Source: Dallia pectoralis
Taxonomy: Eukaryota; Chordata; Actinopteri; Esociformes; Umbridae
Assembly (NCBI GenBank): GCA_029465975.1
Contig: CM055753.1
Location: 505,535-569,534 of the forward strand
Direction: 5' to 3'
Length of the DNA stretch: 64,000 bases
Shown in pieces: positions 48,341 to 61,560 of the stretch. A model generated the notes under the pieces. It ran no database searches, was not told the DNA's origin, and saw nothing but the letters and a program-made list of their open reading frames with translations. Within the stretch, counting starts at the first letter, position 1, and each line of letters opens with the position of its first letter. Position numbers and translations under genes: made by a program.

Positions 48341-50052
48341 ATACCTTGTTTGCAACTATCTATTTCTGTACATTACCAGACCCGTTGGCTTTTGTTCCCT
48401 TGGCCCTTTGAATATGTTTCTCAGTTTTCTCGTTGTGGCGTCTAACACACAGACACACACACACACACACACACACTTATACAGTTGTTGTTGTGTTGTC
48501 AGTGCTGCTTTGATGGGTTTATTGGCCTGCTGTCGCTTGGCTGATGAAGATATTGTCACACATAGAATACAATACATTCTTTAAGTAATCATACCCTTGG
48601 ATTTGGTTCTAAAGCTTATAAACCTGGATTGTGCAATATTTGCCCAACTTTCAAGTATTGTCTTAGATTTCTAAGCAGATTGAAGTCACTCTAACTTGGC
48701 CTCTGAGGAACATTTCCTGTACTCTTGATAAACCCCTCCAGTGAAGATTCCTCCAGTGTTTGGTGTAACACAGACTGAAGTATCTTTTCCTCTTGGATTT
48801 GTCCTCGTGCTCAGCTTAATCCTGTAAAATGTTCTATTGCACTTGCTACAGTTTTAGTGTTAGTTTGGTTCCTTGTATTGAGGAACACATATTTAAAAAA
48901 ATATATTGTTCTGTGTCCTTGCATTCTTTGGACAATGACGATGCAACACAATTCAAACACATCTTTTAACAATCACTCAGTGGAGTTCCAAGCAGATTCT
49001 GCTCACAGTCATGTTACCACCAGTACCTGGGCCCTTTCTCACGATGAGTACTGAGGTACTTAACTTATACATACAATTTAACTTAAAAATGAATCGTCCT
49101 CATATCTCTTCCACTTTATCTTCCAAAAATCCTGCTTTCCACCTGTCTACCTCCATATCTTACTCTCACCTATCTATGTCTCTTTCTCTTTTTCCTCTTT
49201 TATTCTCTGGACGGACTGGTATGGTTTTATTTAAGTCACCCTCTTAGAACTTTTTTGTGATTATGTTTTTCTTCTATACATTATGACACATATCGGTTTC
49301 ATACAACCTGTTTCCATTGGAAATCTACTCACACTACGTATTCAGGTAGTCCCAATTAATCTTGTTTCAACCTTTCCTCAGTTGACATAGTTGGTCCAGG
49401 TGTTTCTGTCAGACAGACTGGTCAGATGATCCCGAGACTCTGTCTTCACAGCTCGAGCCTCCGCAAAACGTTCTCTCCCCCAGCCCTCCTTTATCAATTG
49501 AGTTTCACAACCCCCCTGGGGGTCCTGTTCAAAACTAAATAAGGATGTCCACACTCACAAAGGTTAACTGGTTAGTCAGACACACTGATGACAGCCTGAC
49601 CAATGAGCTGCAGCCGGCCATTTACACGGCCTACAGCGGAGCGGACAGCTTCAACACACACACACACACACACAGGCGACCAGACACACTGAGGTCTCTA
49701 TGCACACACAGACACACACACACACAGGCGACCAGACACACTGGGGTCTTTATGCACACACAGACACACACACACACACACACAGGCGACCAGACACACT
49801 GAGGTCTTTATGCACACAGAGACACACACTGACATTCTTGTGAGCGCACTGCACAATATTGGATTTGTGACTTGTGTATAAACTGTAATCTCTTCAAAGA
49901 GGACAGGCATTGATTTTGGACATGATTAATGATGGATTCACTCTGTGGGTAATCATACCAACTGTAGTTACTGTTTCCACTCACTCCAACCAGGACGTTG
50001 TCTCGTAAATGGACAGGTTGTACAGGTCTATTGATAGGACCAGCAGGCCTCG
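48341..50052. other. Intronic sequence with CA-rich repeats
   Basis: No exon is supported. It contains a (CA)n at 48452-48477 and the composite tandem repeat at 49652-49829. Confidence 0.5.
49652..49829 (+). repeat. Composite 52-58-bp tandem repeat containing (CA)n, three copies
   Basis: Each copy has AGGCGACCAGACACACTGAG (or GGGG) followed by GTCTTTATGCACACACAGAC and a variable (CA)n. The copies start at about 49674, 49726 and 49784. Period variation comes from the CA run. Confidence 0.9.
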
Positions 50053-50465
50053 GCAGCTGCGCTGGTGTGCTCCTCTAGCAGCTGCGCTGGTGTGCTCCTC
50101 TAGCAGCTGTGCTGGTGTGCTCCTCTGGCAGCTGTGCTGGTGTGCTTCTCTGGCAGCTGTGCTGGTGTGCTCCTCTAGCAGCTGTGCTGGTGTGCTCCTC
50201 TGGCAGCTGTGCTGGTGTGCTTCTCTGGCAGCTGTGCTGGTGTGCTCCTCTGGCAGCTGTGCTGGTGTGCTCCTCTGGCAGCTGTGCTGGTGTGCTCCTC
50301 TGGCAGCTGTGCTGGTGTGCTTCTCTAGCAGCTGTGCTGGTGTGCTCCTCTGGCAGCTGTGCTGGTGTGCTTCTCTGGCAGCTGTGCTGGTGTGCTCCTC
50401 TGGCAGCTGTGCTGGTGTGCTCCTCTGGCAGCTGTGCTGGTGTGCTCCTCTTGCTGGTGTGCTCA
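50053..50465 (+). repeat. 25-bp minisatellite, about 16 copies
   Basis: The unit is GCAGCTGTGCTGGTGTGCTC plus CTCTG, with CTTCTCTG and CTCTAGC variants. Because 25 is not a multiple of 3, the frame rotates through three units, giving a 25-residue periodic translation (artefact). Each unit carries a CAGCTG E-box palindrome. Confidence 0.97.
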
Positions 50466-51692
50466 GAATAGAGGCTTGGGCTTGCCACTTAATGTCAGCT
50501 CGTCTTCACATGGCCAAAAATACACACACACAGCACGCTGACATTTTAAAGGCCAATGATCGACGCCACATGCCCTGTGGGAACAGTTTGCTAGCTTGAG
50601 GATAAAACATATTTAACAGTTGGGCCAACCAACTATTACATAAACAAGATGCTGCTGTGTGTCGCATCTGCTGGACAGCCTGACAACTTTAGACCTGTGT
50701 GTGAGGACCGGCTCATCAGGGCCTCTACAGGTCTAAAGTTAGCTTGTACCAGATAACTTTAGGAATAAAATCCTTTGCTGACTGCACTAATAAAATGCTG
50801 TGGCCTTGGTTTCCCTGCCGCCTTTGATCTGAGCAGCAGCACACTAATACGTGAGTCATGAGGTAGCTAGCAATAGAAATATCATTTGATAGTTAATTCA
50901 ATTTGACTGCCAGAGGAGCCTCCTGGGTGGGGGAGGAGGGATGTGTGGGGATCACAGCTGTTCTTGCTCAGTGATCAAATTGGTCAGATATGTTTCCACC
51001 TAAATATAACGTGCCAGTTAAAACCGAGCGGATACATTAGATTGGAGTGTAATCCAATCAAAGCCCTGAGTCGCTGACCGTTAATTGGATTTATCAGAAC
51101 TGGGAGTCTGACGTTTGGAGAGGTGGAAGAGTTAACAGAGAAAGACGTTTGAATATCTGCTTTTATGAGTTATCACCTGTTGGGTGCGCATAATGTATTT
51201 GATAAGGTATCCACAACGACTGCATTTCACTGACCACATCAATACAACTTCTCTCTATCACACAGACATACAAAGGACATAAACTCCCAGCTAAACCTTA
51301 TTGCTTGAGGCCTACGATGAATTGACTTATTTAACCTTGATTGACGGATGATGTCAGTTATCGGAGAGTCGCGTGTGGTAAACCGCAACCGTCCAAACCG
51401 CTCAGAAGCTCCGCCTCTGACACGTGGTCTAAGTGGAAGCACATGGCAGGAATTGGCCTGCGAGATTCGTCAGTAGGGTGACTCACATAGCGAAGCCCGT
51501 ACCCAAATGGTTGTTGGCTTGTTGGTTCAGTATTGCCGTGTTGGTGGACCCAGTTGGCAGAGTTTGTAAGACACCCACCCTTCTGCCATGCAACGTTTTA
51601 AGTGATCGCTGCCGAGTTGCCGTCAGCATGGTGAGCCTGTGTTGCACTCACACACACACACCTACACACACACTCACACACACACACACACA

Positions 51693-51733
<41 letters not shown>

Positions 51734-52150
51734 ACACACTCACACACCTACACACACACACACTCACACACACACACACACTCACACACTCACACACACT
51801 CACACACACACACACAAACAAAAACACACACAATAAACATTTTACTGTTTGTGTGGGGTCTTAACATTTCTCTTCATAGCCTTTCCCTTAAACGTGTCCT
51901 AAATGTAGCTGAAAAAAATTACCCTTAACTCAAGGACCTAAAACGTCTCCAAAAAGTGCCAACTGTCATTACATGGTTAAAAAAATTGCCATCATATCAC
52001 ACGTACTGGACACATACACAATAAGTCCACACATCAACAGCCCTGCACATCAGAACCTGCTGCATTCTACAAAAATGTGTTTTACTGGCCAGCAGATGAG
52101 CCATACTCTTAGTGACACGTAGGTAAAGATGTTGTGGGGTTGGGTTTTAC
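50466..52150. other. Intronic sequence with a long CA-rich tract
   Basis: No exon is supported. A 7-bp inverted repeat (GATTGGA...TCCAATC) lies at 51040-51059 and a (CA)n-rich tract at 51649-51829. Confidence 0.5.
51649..51829. repeat. Interrupted (CA)n tract, about 180 bp
   Basis: CA dinucleotides with interspersed CT, CTA and GA interruptions (ACTCAC, ACCTAC), indicating an old, mutating microsatellite. Confidence 0.95.
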
Positions 52151-53250
52151 TAGTGTCATTGTCATGTAGAGGCCAAAAACATGCTGGTATCCTTGTCATG
52201 TAGAGACCAAAAACATGCTGGTATCATTGTCATGTAGAGACCAAAAACATGCTGGTATCCTTGTCATGTAGAGACCAAAACATGCTGGTATCATTGTCAT
52301 GTAGAGACCAAAAACATGCTGGTATCCTTGTCATGTAGAGACCAAAAACATGCTGATATCATTGTCATGTAGAGGCCACTACATGCTGATATCCTTGTCA
52401 TGTAGAGACCAAAAACATGCTGGTGTCCTTGTCATGTAGAGACCACTACATGCTGGTATTGTCATGTAGAGATCAAAAACATGCTGGTATCCTTGTCATG
52501 TAGAGACCAAAAACATGCTGATATTATTGTCATGTAGAGACCAAAAACATGCTGGTATCATTGTCATGTAGAGGCCACACATGCTGGTATCATTGTCATG
52601 TAGAGGCCACAACCTGCTGGTATCATTGTCATGTAGAGACCACTACATGCTGGTATCCTTGTCATGTAGAGACCACTACATGCTGGTATCCTTGTCATGT
52701 AGAGACCACTACATGCTGGTATCCTTGTCATGTAGTGGCCACAACCTGCTGGTATTATTGTCATGTAGAGACCACAACCTCTAGTATTATTGTCATGTAG
52801 AGACCACAACCTCTAGTATTATTGTCATGTAGAGACCACTACATGCTGGTATCCTTGTCATGTAGAGACCACAACCTGCTGGTATCATTGTCATGTAGAG
52901 GCCACAACCTGCTGGTATCATTGTCATGTAGAGACCACAACCTGCTGGTATCATTGTCATGTAGAGACCACAACCTCTAGTATTATTGTCATGTAGAGAC
53001 CACAACCTCTAGTATTATTGTCATGTAGAGACCACAACCTCTAGTATTATTGTCATGTAGAGACCACAACCTCTAGTATTATTGTCATGTAGAGACCACA
53101 ACCTCTAGTATTATTGTCATGTAGAGACCACAACCTCTAGTATTATTGTCATGTAGAGACCACAACCTCTAGTATTATTGTCATGTAGAGACCACAACCT
53201 CTAGTAGTATTGTCATGTAGGGGCCACTACCTGCTAGTATCATGGTTATC
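52151..53250 (+). repeat. 32-34-bp minisatellite, about 32 copies
   Basis: The core is ATTGTCATGTAGAGACCA, followed by one of three variable segments: AAAACATGCTGGTATC (34-bp units), CTACATGCTGGTATCC (33 bp) or CAACCTCTAGTATT (32 bp). Left copies are mostly of the first type. The right end (52975-53210) is a run of identical 32-bp copies, so that side was amplified last. Confidence 0.97.
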
Positions 53251-53535
53251 TATAGGCCTTGTTCAATATGTGTCTCCTGAGATGCAGTCCCACTCAAAAC
53301 TGTTTAGCCACAGGCCACAAGTCTGTACGAATTTCCAGATTGATTGTGTGTGTGTTCGTATGCACTTCAGTTTGTGTTGTGTGTGTTGCCTCTCGCTTCA
53401 TTGAGGAGGCAGAACTAAGGGCCTTCTGGTTTCATCTTTTATTCAGCGGAGCTCGATGCCATGTGTCTATAGCACAATCCAAATCAGAGATCTCTGCTAG
53501 TTCTGAACAATCCTTCATTAAGACTGGAGGGGTAT

Positions 53536-54350
<815 letters not shown>

Positions 54351-54984
54351 CCAGCTCCAATGAGATTTGCTCTTTTTAGGGATGAATGTTTAATTACACC
54401 TAATAGGCCTTTATGCATTATGGTTTAACATTGGAAGGCCAAACATTGCTAATTGACTAGCTATGCTACTGAAGGAGCAGGTGTGTTGGTAACGTGGGAA
54501 TACAAACAGTAAGAAACACATCCACAAAACATCACTCGTTATTCGGCAACGGGTCCAGTGTGGTACGAATTGGGTGTGGTAGTACTCTTTGTCTCCTCTA
54601 CTCTAGACAACACTTCTATGCGAAACACACGTACACATGGTTGACACAAACTCAATGTTCCTCATTGGCATTCTGCATATGGCCAGCTTTAGTGAGTGGA
54701 CATTAAGGCACTGATGAGAACACAGCCAGTACAATGAGGATTAGTGATTAGCATACTAACTGTATGCTAATAAAATGCTAATGTTCTTTTACTAATGAGG
54801 CCCTGCGATAATGAGCCCTCTGAAATCTGCTGGTTTTATCTTCAAACTAGAGAACGCTCGTCCAGGTGCTCCCCTTATGGCAAAACACTTCTATTTTATT
54901 ACAAAAAGCATGTTTTAAAGACATTTTCTGAGGCATTTTAAGCTTTATGGCCAGGGAAATATTGAGATAATATTTTTTTTGCCT
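54351..54984. other. Intronic sequence after the GTGC tract
   Basis: AT-rich sequence without a supported exon. Part of 54850-54984 may belong to the body of the SINE whose tRNA-like head lies to the right. Confidence 0.45.
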
Positions 54985-55083
54985 AAGGATCAGTGGGCCA
55001 GATTCAAACCCATGCTGCAACAGTACATCTCTACAAGAGGCGTCGGATTAGACCACTCGACCACCCTTTGCCATGTGAAAACT
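54985..55083 (-). mobile_element. tRNA-derived SINE head (minus strand)
   Basis: On the minus strand there is a perfect RNA polymerase III A box, TGGTCGAGTGG (55063-55053). A good B box, GGTTTGAATCT (55010-55000), follows 42 bases downstream and matches the consensus at 9 of 11 positions. The sequence between them resembles a tRNA of the Leu/Ser type, but the cloverleaf is degenerate, so a SINE head is more likely than a functional tRNA. The SINE body would run leftward. I could not define its 3' tail or target duplication. Confidence 0.6.
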
Positions 55084-56344
55084 TTGAAGAAGTGAAAGGA
55101 AACATGTTTTAAAAACATCTTCAGGATGGATTGAGACCATTGGGATTTAATGGATTAAAATATTGTTTTTCCTGTCACAATGTGGGACGTCATATGAATG
55201 GGATTGTTTGATTGTTTGATGCCTAACTGATCGCACTGAGATTAGCAGGTGAAAATCACATAAAATTTCCTGCGGGAAAACATCAAGAAAACAGAACATT
55301 TTCCCACAAGGGTTGCGACTATAGTAGGATGGCCAGCTATTAGATGTTTGTCTTCAGGCAGTGAGGTAGTGATTCTGTAGCAATGGAGTCAGTGAGGTTA
55401 AATGATTCTGTGGTGAAATGCTGAGCCAATGAGTAAATCAGTGAATGAGTGCTTTACAAGCCTCATGTGCTGCTGCCTCCTGTTGCACAGGAAGACTATG
55501 ATCCACCTAGATGTGGACTCAGGGTATCAGAGAGACAGAGAGAGACAGAGAGAGGGAGGGAGGGAGAGGGAGGGAGAGAGACTGAGCGAGAGAGAGAGAG
55601 AGAGACTGAGCGAGAGAGAGAGAGAGAAAGAGGGAGAGACGGACGGACTGAGGGAGGGAGGGAGGGAGGTAGGATAGGCGGGCGAGGATAAATGGTTATC
55701 CGAAGTAAAACTACTTTACGTTTTTATAAAGGGAGGAGACACATGAAATGGACACAATTGGTAAGTGTGAGGTGAGAGGAAAAATTAAACTGAATGACAA
55801 ACAGCTTTTATGGGGAAATGGTGTCGTCTGTTTCTTTGCGAGACATTAAATGCCACCCCTGACACAGTCCTGATAGGAGGCAGCTGTTCAGGTGCGTGGC
55901 TGGCTCTGTTGGCTGCCCTCAGAATATTCTGGAAGCTGCCAGTGTTCTTTTGGGCTTTTTGTGTGAAGCTGCAGTAGGCAGGGGGAAGGTTCGCAAAACA
56001 TTTCATGCTGAGACGTTTTTAATCTCTGGACTACCAGACTAGAGACATTTCATCTCAAACCCTTAGAGGCTTGGAATTGTCCTCTGTGTACAACTACCTC
56101 CATTTCTCCCTCTGGCCTTCGCTCCATTTGTCCTGATTTTCTGACTCCCTGTTGGTTGAGAGGAGTGACTTTCCATCTTGTGCTCTGCTGGAGACCTCAT
56201 CAGTTCCTGCTGTTGGAACCTCTCAATACCCTGAGGCCGTCCCTGAGGATGAAGAAAGAGGGTCCTTAAGCAGTCCTAGATCCCCCCTCCACCCTGTTTT
56301 TCGCCCAGTCCGCTTTATCCTGTCCCCCACCCAGCGTCCAAATA
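55084..56344. other. Intronic sequence with a purine tract
   Basis: No exon is supported. It includes the GAGA-rich stretch listed separately. The region 56150-56340 is C/T-rich and grades into the 32-bp array. Confidence 0.5.
55527..55678 (+). repeat. GA-rich purine tract
   Basis: Nearly uninterrupted AG, GAGACAGAGA, GGGAGGGA and GAGCGAGA repeats over about 150 bp. Confidence 0.9.
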
Positions 56345-57340
56345 TCCTGTCTCCCTTCCTGCTCCCTCTATCATGTCCTGGTTCCCTCCCTACTCTCCTC
56401 TATCATGTCCTGGTTCCCTCCCTACTCTCCTCTATCATGTCCTGGTTCCCTCCCTACTCTCCTCTATCATGTCCTGTCTCCCTCCCTACTCTCCTCTATC
56501 ATGTCCTGGTTCCCTCCCTACTCTCCTCTATCATGTCCTGTCTCCCTCCCTGCTCTCCTCTATCATATCCTGTCTCCCTCCCTGCTCTCCTCTATCATAT
56601 CCTGTCTCCCTCCCTGCTCTCCTCTATCATGTCCTGTCTCCCTCCCTGCTCTCCTCTATCATGTCCTGGTTCCCTCCCTACTCTCCTCTATCATGTCCTG
56701 TCTCCCTCCCTGCTCTCCTCTATCATATCCTGTCTCCCTCCCTGCTCTCCTCTATCATATCCTGTCTCCCTCCCTGCTCTCCTCTATCATGTCCTGTCTC
56801 CCTCCCTGCTCTCCTCTATCATGTCCTGGTTCCCTCCCTACTCTCCTCTATCATGTCCTGGTTCCCTCCCTACTCTCCTCTATCATGTCCTGTCTCCCTC
56901 CCTGCTCTCCTCTATCATGTCCTGTCTCCCTCCCTGCTCTCCTCTGTCATATCCTGTCTCCCTCCCTGCTCTCCTCTATCATGTCCTGTCTCCCTCCCTG
57001 CTCTCCTCTATCATGTCCTGTCTCCCTCCCTGCTCTCCTCTGTCATATCCTGTCTCCCTCCCTGCTCTCCTCTATCATGTCCTGTCTCCCTCCCTACTCT
57101 CCTCTATCATATCCTGTCTCCCTCCCTGCTCTCCTCTATCATGTCCTGGTTCCCTCCCTGCTCTCCTCTATCATGTCCTGGTTCCCTCCCTGCTCTCCTC
57201 TATCATGTCCTGTCTCCCTCCCTGCTCTCCTCTATCATATCATGTCTCCCTCCCTGCTCTCCTCTATCATATCATGTCTCCCTCCCTGCTCTCCTCTATC
57301 ATGTCCTTACTCGCTCTCTACCCCCCGTTTATCATGTGTC
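56345..57340 (+). repeat. 32-bp pyrimidine-rich minisatellite, about 30 copies
   Basis: The unit reads CTCCCTCCCTGCTCTCCTCT then ATCATGTCCTGT. Variants have GGTTCCCTCCCTACTC and ATCATATCC. Since 32 is not a multiple of 3, the frame rotates and all three + frames stay open for 325-411 codons (artefact). The G-rich complement is on the minus strand, opposite to the other G-rich arrays. Confidence 0.97.
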
Positions 57341-58063
57341 TTGTTCGTAAGTGTAATTCCATCACAGGGATCTACCACGTTGGCTGACTATCTGCCTGCC
57401 TTACACAAGGAGCGGTACCAAACACTCTACCTAACGTGGGGCCCCACCAGCCATAGCTCATAATGAACTAACATGTTGTGGAACAGGTTTACTTGCCCAC
57501 CAGGGTTCAGCGGTGCTCTTTACAGGTCTGCAGGGTCAGTGAGTGATGCACCAGATGCCTCTCTCTCATGGTGACACGGGCAGGGGGCTATTATGTCCTT
57601 ATCATTACACCTAATGGGACTTAATCCCTAATGAGACTTCTAGGTGGAGCCAATTACTCCCCTGTCATTTTCTGGGGCGACACTCCAGGTTTGGAAACAG
57701 AATTCAAGGAATGTTTCTGTTATTGTGCAGGCTCGCTTCGGTTGTGTTTTTTGGGAATCCCACCTGAGTGATGGGCAACCGGATGCAGACTGTATCTGAG
57801 CTGGCTTCCTCCTTCTATCTGGTTCGTCTGTAAGGTCCTATTACATGATTTATTGTCAACTGTCTTAACATTTGCAGTATTACTATTAGTTTGTCCATCT
57901 ACGTTTTTCATCTTTTATGACACTATTGCCTTAGGGAGGCTAACAGAGGATCACTATCAATATTTTGTGTGTGTCGGTCCCTGACTTTCTGCCTCCCTGC
58001 GGTTGTATTGTTAGAGAGCAAGATCAGTTATTCTGCGTGACAGTTGCTGACCACTGCACTGAG
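57341..58063. other. Intronic sequence between the 32-bp and 31-bp arrays
   Basis: No exon is supported. Sequence at 57590-57690 is unique-looking and rich in CCTAAT/ATTA motifs. Confidence 0.5.
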
Positions 58064-58310
58064 AAGGATGTGGGGAGTATGGGAGAGTAGGGGGACTCAG
58101 GGAGGGAGGATGGGGGAGTAGGGGGACTCAGGGAGGGAGGATGGGGGAGTAGGGGGACTCAGGGAGGGAGGATGGGGGAGTAGGGGGACTCAGGGAGGGA
58201 GGATGGGGGAGTAGGGGGACTCAGAGAGGGAGGATGGGGGAGTAGGGGGACTCAGGGAGGGAGGATGGGGGAGTAGGGGGACTCAGGGAGGGAGGATGGG
58301 GGAGTAGGGG
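58064..58310 (+). repeat. 31-bp G-rich minisatellite, about 8 copies
   Basis: The unit is GGGGGAGTAGGGGGACTCAG plus GGAGGGAGGAT. All central copies are identical except one (CTCAGAGAGG). Confidence 0.96.
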
Positions 58311-58409
58311 TTAGTACCTGGAGGACTACACACCCCTACACTTTCTCACACATACACTGTCTCGACCTCACACGCACGCGAGCGTTTGCACATCTCTACA
58401 ATCTCTTAC

Positions 58410-58414
58410 GCACG

Positions 58415-58486
<72 letters not shown>
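58410..58486. repeat. (CA)n microsatellite with CGCA start
   Basis: Three ACGC tetramers followed by about 33 CA units. Confidence 0.95.
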
Positions 58487-58488
<2 letters not shown>

Positions 58489-61244
58489 GTCAGGGCCATT
58501 TATTAATGAAGTCTGTGTGGGGTGAATGGAGGGACTTTCTGGGATGACTGCTGACGTTGTTCTGCTTGTGGCTGATACAGTTTATCTGGCAGCTACCCCA
58601 GCATCCTCCTCCTATGAAGGTTGACAAATGGAGACACGTGCGTATGGCTGATATGACCTGACACCCTGCCAACTAGCAGCTTTGCCTGTAGTACTGTAAC
58701 TTCTCTGAGTGCTATATTTAACATAGAGGACCGAATGAGCTCTAGGAAGGACACTGGCCCAGAGGAGGGGACACCAGATTTTGTAGTGCCATGACGTATT
58801 TGGATATCAGAGTTCACATATCCCGTTTCCTGTGTACACTGAGGGACCTTACACGGTTGTCTGAATATAATCCATGGAGCAGAAAACGACATAATAACAT
58901 TCTTATGGTCTCTAGGACCAGGAGTTGCTAAGATGAATCTAGCAATGAACTTACCCCTTAGACGTTTTTGTGAAATTAGTAATCTGCTATTGAACATTTT
59001 ATTTATTATTATAATCTTCTCTGATGGATAGCTTGGTGGTAGAGACAGATGGGGAGATGCAGAGGCTCTGAGTTGGCTCATTTGGAGGTTTTATGTGCAG
59101 ATTGGGAACTTAAGGAGCCATTTTTGTCAGTCTACTAAATCCATTACGAACAGAGTGACACAGAATATGGGGCATATAAACCACCCAAAGGTTACTATTT
59201 ATCTAAAGACTACGGCAGATTTTAAGTTTGATAGCAACAAATGGTTGTGACATGTTAATACTGGAATTACATTCTCGCTGTTCTGTAGATGTGTTTTGTT
59301 TTTTGTCAATTTTTATGTAGCTCTTGTGCACATTCATATTATTCCGTGAACAATTTGGGAGCCATTGTAATTGTGTACTATAAAGTCTTCCCTGTGACTC
59401 CAAGCCACCTAAAATATCTCTTAGGGATTTTACAGCTTTTTAGCGCAAGCATTGCTTTAGATCTATAGACGGAACATTCCCCAGCAATAGTCACGTCACA
59501 TCTTAGTAGAATCAGCCCATTGGGAAAATATCTCCATGACATGTTAGCGAACCAACATGGATCAAATTAGCTCCACACACAACCACATCACAACATTCTA
59601 GATTTGGAACGGCATCTTAAAGGTGAGAATGAGGGAATGCTTGGAGAACAGGCACTATATTTGACACACAAACACACAGACACATTAGAATGGATATTTT
59701 TAGCAGCAAACTGATTCATTTAAAGCAAGCAATATGGACGTTTCTGCTGTTTATTTATTTTTTCTTTAATCTCCTTCATTCAGCTGGCCACTTGTCTAAT
59801 CTCAAGTCTCTATCTCACTTATTCATCAGTACAGCTTTAGCACCTTTCATTCTCTCTCACACTCTGTCTCCGATTCTATCTCTATCTCTCACCTACTCTC
59901 TTTTCCTCTTTCCCAGTGCCTTATCTCATTCACATGGCAAGACAGAGCCTATATGCAATCTTAGAGATCTGCCACTCTAATGGTGAAGAAAGGAGCTCCT
60001 CATTTGTCTACCAGATTAGTCTACCTTCCTAGTTAATCTGTCAGGTTGCATGGTTTGCCTGGCAATACGTTCTGGCTGGCTAGTTAAATTATTATATTAC
60101 TTTTACACAGTTTATCTCCCCAATATTCTAATACTCAATTTCTGGTTCAGATTTTGCTTTATTGCAGCAACTACCAGTTGATGTAGGGCAGTTGATGTTC
60201 AGATAACTGTTTTCCTGAGAACACATCTGCTGTGTTCTGGTATGCTGCTCACTAAAAGTCAATACCAGAATCCTTATGCGCCACCTGTAATGCACTCCAG
60301 CCTTCTGCATCAGTTGAGCTCGCAGGAATCGAAGCAACCGATAATAATTGCTAGATGGCTACTATAGGAGGCTGTCATAATCAAATTCTAACCCCCCAAT
60401 CCTGAACGGTGCCAACCTATTGCACCACCCTACGCTAGGGTTTTCATTCCTTCGTTCCAGGGTTTTCCCTGGTTGGTCTGCCATCTGTTCTCCCTCTCTT
60501 TAAACCTTTTGTCATTCACAGTCCTCAGCTCTACATGTATAGTGTAGCTCTATCAATAACCCAACGCACCAATGGCTCTATCCGTTGCTGGCCAAAGAGA
60601 CTCATTTATTGTCTGGTTTCTTTAATCTCTACCACAACGACAGTAAGATTAGATTTCTTCTCACTTATTGATTTGGAACAACCCCAAGGTTTCCAAAGCT
60701 CACATTTCAAGTTCTTCTTTTCCATTGGAGTGACAGTAAACTGAACAGCATAACATTTTCACCTAACCTAGATAACTTTATAGTGTAATCACTTCTGCTG
60801 AGCTGGGTCTTTGTTTCCTTGCCCTGAGCTTTGTCCAAAATGGCGCCCTTTTCCCTATAAAGTGTCCTTCCTTTGATTAGGACGCTAAAGGATCAGGTCT
60901 GGAGTAGTGCACTATGAAGGCCACACATGGGCGAATTTGCCAGACTTAAGGCTGGTGCATATTTTGTTCCTATCGATTCTGGAAGGCGTACACACTTGGC
61001 TGTGCTGACGAAGGGTCTGGCTGCATAATATTGCCTTTTGTTTTTCTAACTATATTTGAATTGACTAAAACAAATTGAATTACGTACCCTGAAATGTGAT
61101 ATGGTGATCAAGGCTCGACCCAATACGATGACACGACTTATGGAGGAAAAAGAAGTGTTGTTGCTTGTTTTGGTGGAAGTGGTGGGTGCCTCGAGCACTG
61201 AACACAGTAGAAACACAGACGGGCATCTGTCATTCCATGCTTTA
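58487..61244. other. Intronic sequence, no gene seen
   Basis: Mostly unique AT-rich sequence. ORFs do not exceed about 160 codons and show no recognisable domain. A pyrimidine-rich stretch lies at 59850-59920. Confidence 0.5.
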
Positions 61245-61420
61245 AAGCAGGGGTATTCACATCTCACTCTACAAGGTCAGGGGTTCTGATGGTTTTCTGG
61301 GCTTTAGGATAATGAATTGTCAACAGCTAGTGACTCAGGTCCATATCAGTTAGAATGGTATAATGAAAAGCCTTGAAACTGGCATCCAGGTGTCGATTTG
61401 AAATACAAGCTTTTAGGTAC
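61245..61420. mobile_element. Degenerate dispersed-repeat fragment
   Basis: AAGCAGGGGTATTCACATCT then GGTCAGGGGTTCTGATGG and TTTTCTGGGC resemble a short dispersed repeat common in fish (typically GCAGGGGTATTCAA...GGTTTTCTG). The assignment is from memory, and the boundaries are approximate. Confidence 0.4.
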
Positions 61421-61560
61421 AGAGATTGTGTCATCTGAAAGAGATAGTGGCCCTCTCCCCCTGTGGTCCTGTGTCAGCCTTTCTGGCGTCTCTCTGTCGT
61501 GACGTGGCAGCGTGTTGCCCGCCTAACCTAGCGCTCTGCAATGTCTCAGGCCCGCTGTCA

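Noticed and set aside
47234..48445. 403- and 291-codon ORFs of ARGQHPSHILRYM and DNTHLISYDTWLE repeats
   Set aside because: The 39-bp minisatellite is a multiple of three and is open in two frames at once.
54990..55071. Functional tRNA gene on the minus strand
   Set aside because: A and B boxes are good, but the acceptor and anticodon stems do not pair convincingly. A SINE head explains it better.
56152..57463. Three frames of SLPALLYHVLSPSLLSS-type repeats resembling membrane segments
   Set aside because: A 32-bp array rotates all frames. The hydrophobicity comes from a CTCC-rich unit, not from a protein.
58593..59081. 162-codon minus-strand ORF
   Set aside because: No recognisable domain, no splice signals, and it contains low-complexity and unrelated stretches. 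The length is compatible with chance.
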